Positions 63,095-64,000 of a stretch of DNA of 64,000 nt are shown piece after piece (position 1 is the first letter of the stretch; each line of letters begins with the position of its first letter). This DNA is from a virus. The notes below the pieces were generated by a model. It was not told the DNA's origin and did no database searches. It was given only the letters and a program-made list of their open reading frames with translations. Where the stretch lies: positions 44,698-108,697 of IMG/VR virus record IMGVR_UViG_3300010157_000040. One strand, given 5' to 3'. The translations under genes and the position numbers were made by a program.

Positions 63095-63464
63095 GATCCA
63101 TATTGTAATTTTCTTTACCAATTTGTACACAAGCTTCAATAGCTAGTAACAATTCATCCTTACTACATTCTGCAAAAGATTTGCATAATATTGCACCTCC
63201 TCCATCATAACATAGACCAGATTTTTGTTTTATTAATGTTTTCATTTCATCAAAAGTATAGCCAGATTCTGTAGCTAATTCTCTAATGCATGCATGTACT
63301 TTTGCAAGCTGTGCAACACTTTTATCACTAGAAGTAAGACCCATAAATATTTCTATTTCTTGTCCTTCAGAAAGTTTATCTAAAAACATTTGGTAATTTA
63401 ACTTTGATTTATCATTTAGATAAACTAACTTTCCACTTTGTTTAATTAATTTAGCAGTAAACAT
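63087..63464 (-). CDS. Hypothetical protein, possibly NinB-like recombination factor (125 aa)
   Basis: A 125-aa protein. The first 40 residues form beta strands (MFTAKLIKQSGKLVYLNDKS) and the rest is helical, with AQLAKVHACIRELATESGYT, DEMKTLIKQKSGL and CSKDELLLAIEACVQIG. The beta-then-helical layout with a short Leu-rich end recalls phage NinB or related Holliday-junction or recombination mediators, but motif support is weak. It ends with TAG. It is divergent from the phosphoesterase gene, with 24 bases between starts. Confidence 0.5.
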   Translation of the reverse strand: MFTAKLIKQSGKLVYLNDKSKLNYQMFLDKLSEGQEIEIFMGLTSSDKSVAQLAKVHACIRELATESGYTFDEMKTLIKQKSGLCYDGGGAILCKSFAECSKDELLLAIEACVQIGKENYNMDLT

Positions 63465-63488
63465 ATTGATTATTTTATATTATTAATA

Positions 63489-64000
63489 ATGGGAAAACAC
63501 TCAAAAAACACACATGCAATACACAAAAATACTGATATTGTACATGAATATCTAGAAAAGTTTCCGGAAGCACCTTCTAAAACTTTAGCTAGAAAAATCT
63601 ATTCTGAAAACACTGGTTTCTTTACATCTTTTGAAAGTACTTATAGTAGAGTAAGATATTACAGAGGTCAAATAGGTAAAATACATAGAGATAGAATGAC
63701 AAATGGTGTAAATTCTAAGTTTGTAAAAGAACTAAAAGTTAAAGTTACACAAACTAAATTAGTTTTACCAGAATCACATACAAAAACAAGAAATCAATTT
63801 ACTTTTCCTACAGGATGTATGAGATTAGGTGTTTTTGGTGATGTTCATATACCTTTTCATGATAATACAGCTTTAGAAACAATGTTTACTAAGTTTGAAG
63901 AAGAAAATGTAGACTCTATATTAATTAATGGAGACTTATTAGACTTCTATCAGCTATCATTTCATGAAAAAGATCCAAGAGTAATTCATTTTAAAGATGA
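63489..64000 (+). CDS. Calcineurin-like metallophosphoesterase (cut by window edge)
   Basis: At least 170 residues are visible from ATG 63489. The N-terminal 75 residues are basic and helical (EKFPEAPSKTLARKIYSENT), resembling a helix-turn-helix or DNA-binding leader. The metallophosphoesterase core then begins: RLGVFGDVHIPFHD (about residues 112-125, the D-x-H motif) and LINGDLLDFYQLSF (about 145-158, the G-D-x-x-D-type motif). The rest lies beyond the window. Such phage enzymes act as nucleases or phosphatases; the DNA-binding-like leader favours a DNA-related role, but this is inference. Confidence 0.8.
   Translation, partial: MGKHSKNTHAIHKNTDIVHEYLEKFPEAPSKTLARKIYSENTGFFTSFESTYSRVRYYRGQIGKIHRDRMTNGVNSKFVKELKVKVTQTKLVLPESHTKTRNQFTFPTGCMRLGVFGDVHIPFHDNTALETMFTKFEEENVDSILINGDLLDFYQLSFHEKDPRVIHFKD

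Overview
The window is a very AT-rich, densely packed phage genome segment. It is best read as a crAss-like phage (order Crassvirales) of a Bacteroidetes host. The evidence is a run of giant virion-cargo genes that includes one with the DxDxD metal-binding loop of a crAss-like virion RNA polymerase (DFDVD at 36493-36507), a large muzzle/stabilization-type tail protein, and a separate opposite-strand replication module (family B DNA polymerase, DnaG-type primase, DnaB-type helicase, Sak4-like ATPase, PD-(D/E)XK nuclease, uracil-DNA glycosylase). Gene starts mostly lack Shine-Dalgarno sequences and one intergenic gap carries a Bacteroides-type promoter, both fitting that host. TAA, TGA and TAG are all used as stops, so the code looks standard. 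I saw no tRNA, integrase, insertion sequence or CRISPR array, and no gene-free stretch longer than about 200 bases.

Layout. Bases 1-46297 are all on the + strand and form the virion half. It starts with the end of an appendage protein and a collagen-like fibre, followed by a terminator and new promoter (about 1776-1830). Then come three small ring/adaptor-type proteins, the 1835-aa muzzle-type protein, and four cargo-type proteins (908, 1927, 767 and 1031 aa). Three giant proteins end the half: 1965 aa with a PD-(D/E)XK domain; 3607 aa with a zincin motif, the RNA polymerase loop and an AlkB-like oxygenase; 1956 aa with a zincin motif, LysM and a hydrophobic segment. Genes abut or overlap except at a few short gaps, and three of these carry the same 15-base AT motif shortly before the start codon.

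At 46300-46390 two hairpins separate the converging halves. From 46419 to 62766 almost everything is on the - strand: DUF932-like protein, DNA polymerase B, PD-(D/E)XK nuclease, a MoxR AAA+/VWA pair, small accessory proteins, GIY-YIG protein, primase, probable ssDNA-binding protein, Sak4-like ATPase, DnaB helicase and uracil-DNA glycosylase. Internal hairpin terminators (about 49520, 52870, 58195) divide this cluster into transcription units. After 62789 strands alternate, and a metallophosphoesterase gene runs off the right edge.

How it works together (inference from the crAss-like family). Cargo proteins and the virion RNA polymerase are packed in the particle, enter the cell with the DNA and transcribe the early genes, which here would be the replication half; the virion half is then expressed late. 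The most unusual items are the AlkB-like domain fused to the RNA polymerase polypeptide, a SET-like domain and a lysozyme-like domain at opposite ends of one cargo protein, a Gly-Gly/acidic-helix module recurring across neighbouring cargo proteins, and a candidate programmed -1 frameshift at 56205-56214 that would fuse a 134-aa protein to an otherwise start-less reading frame.
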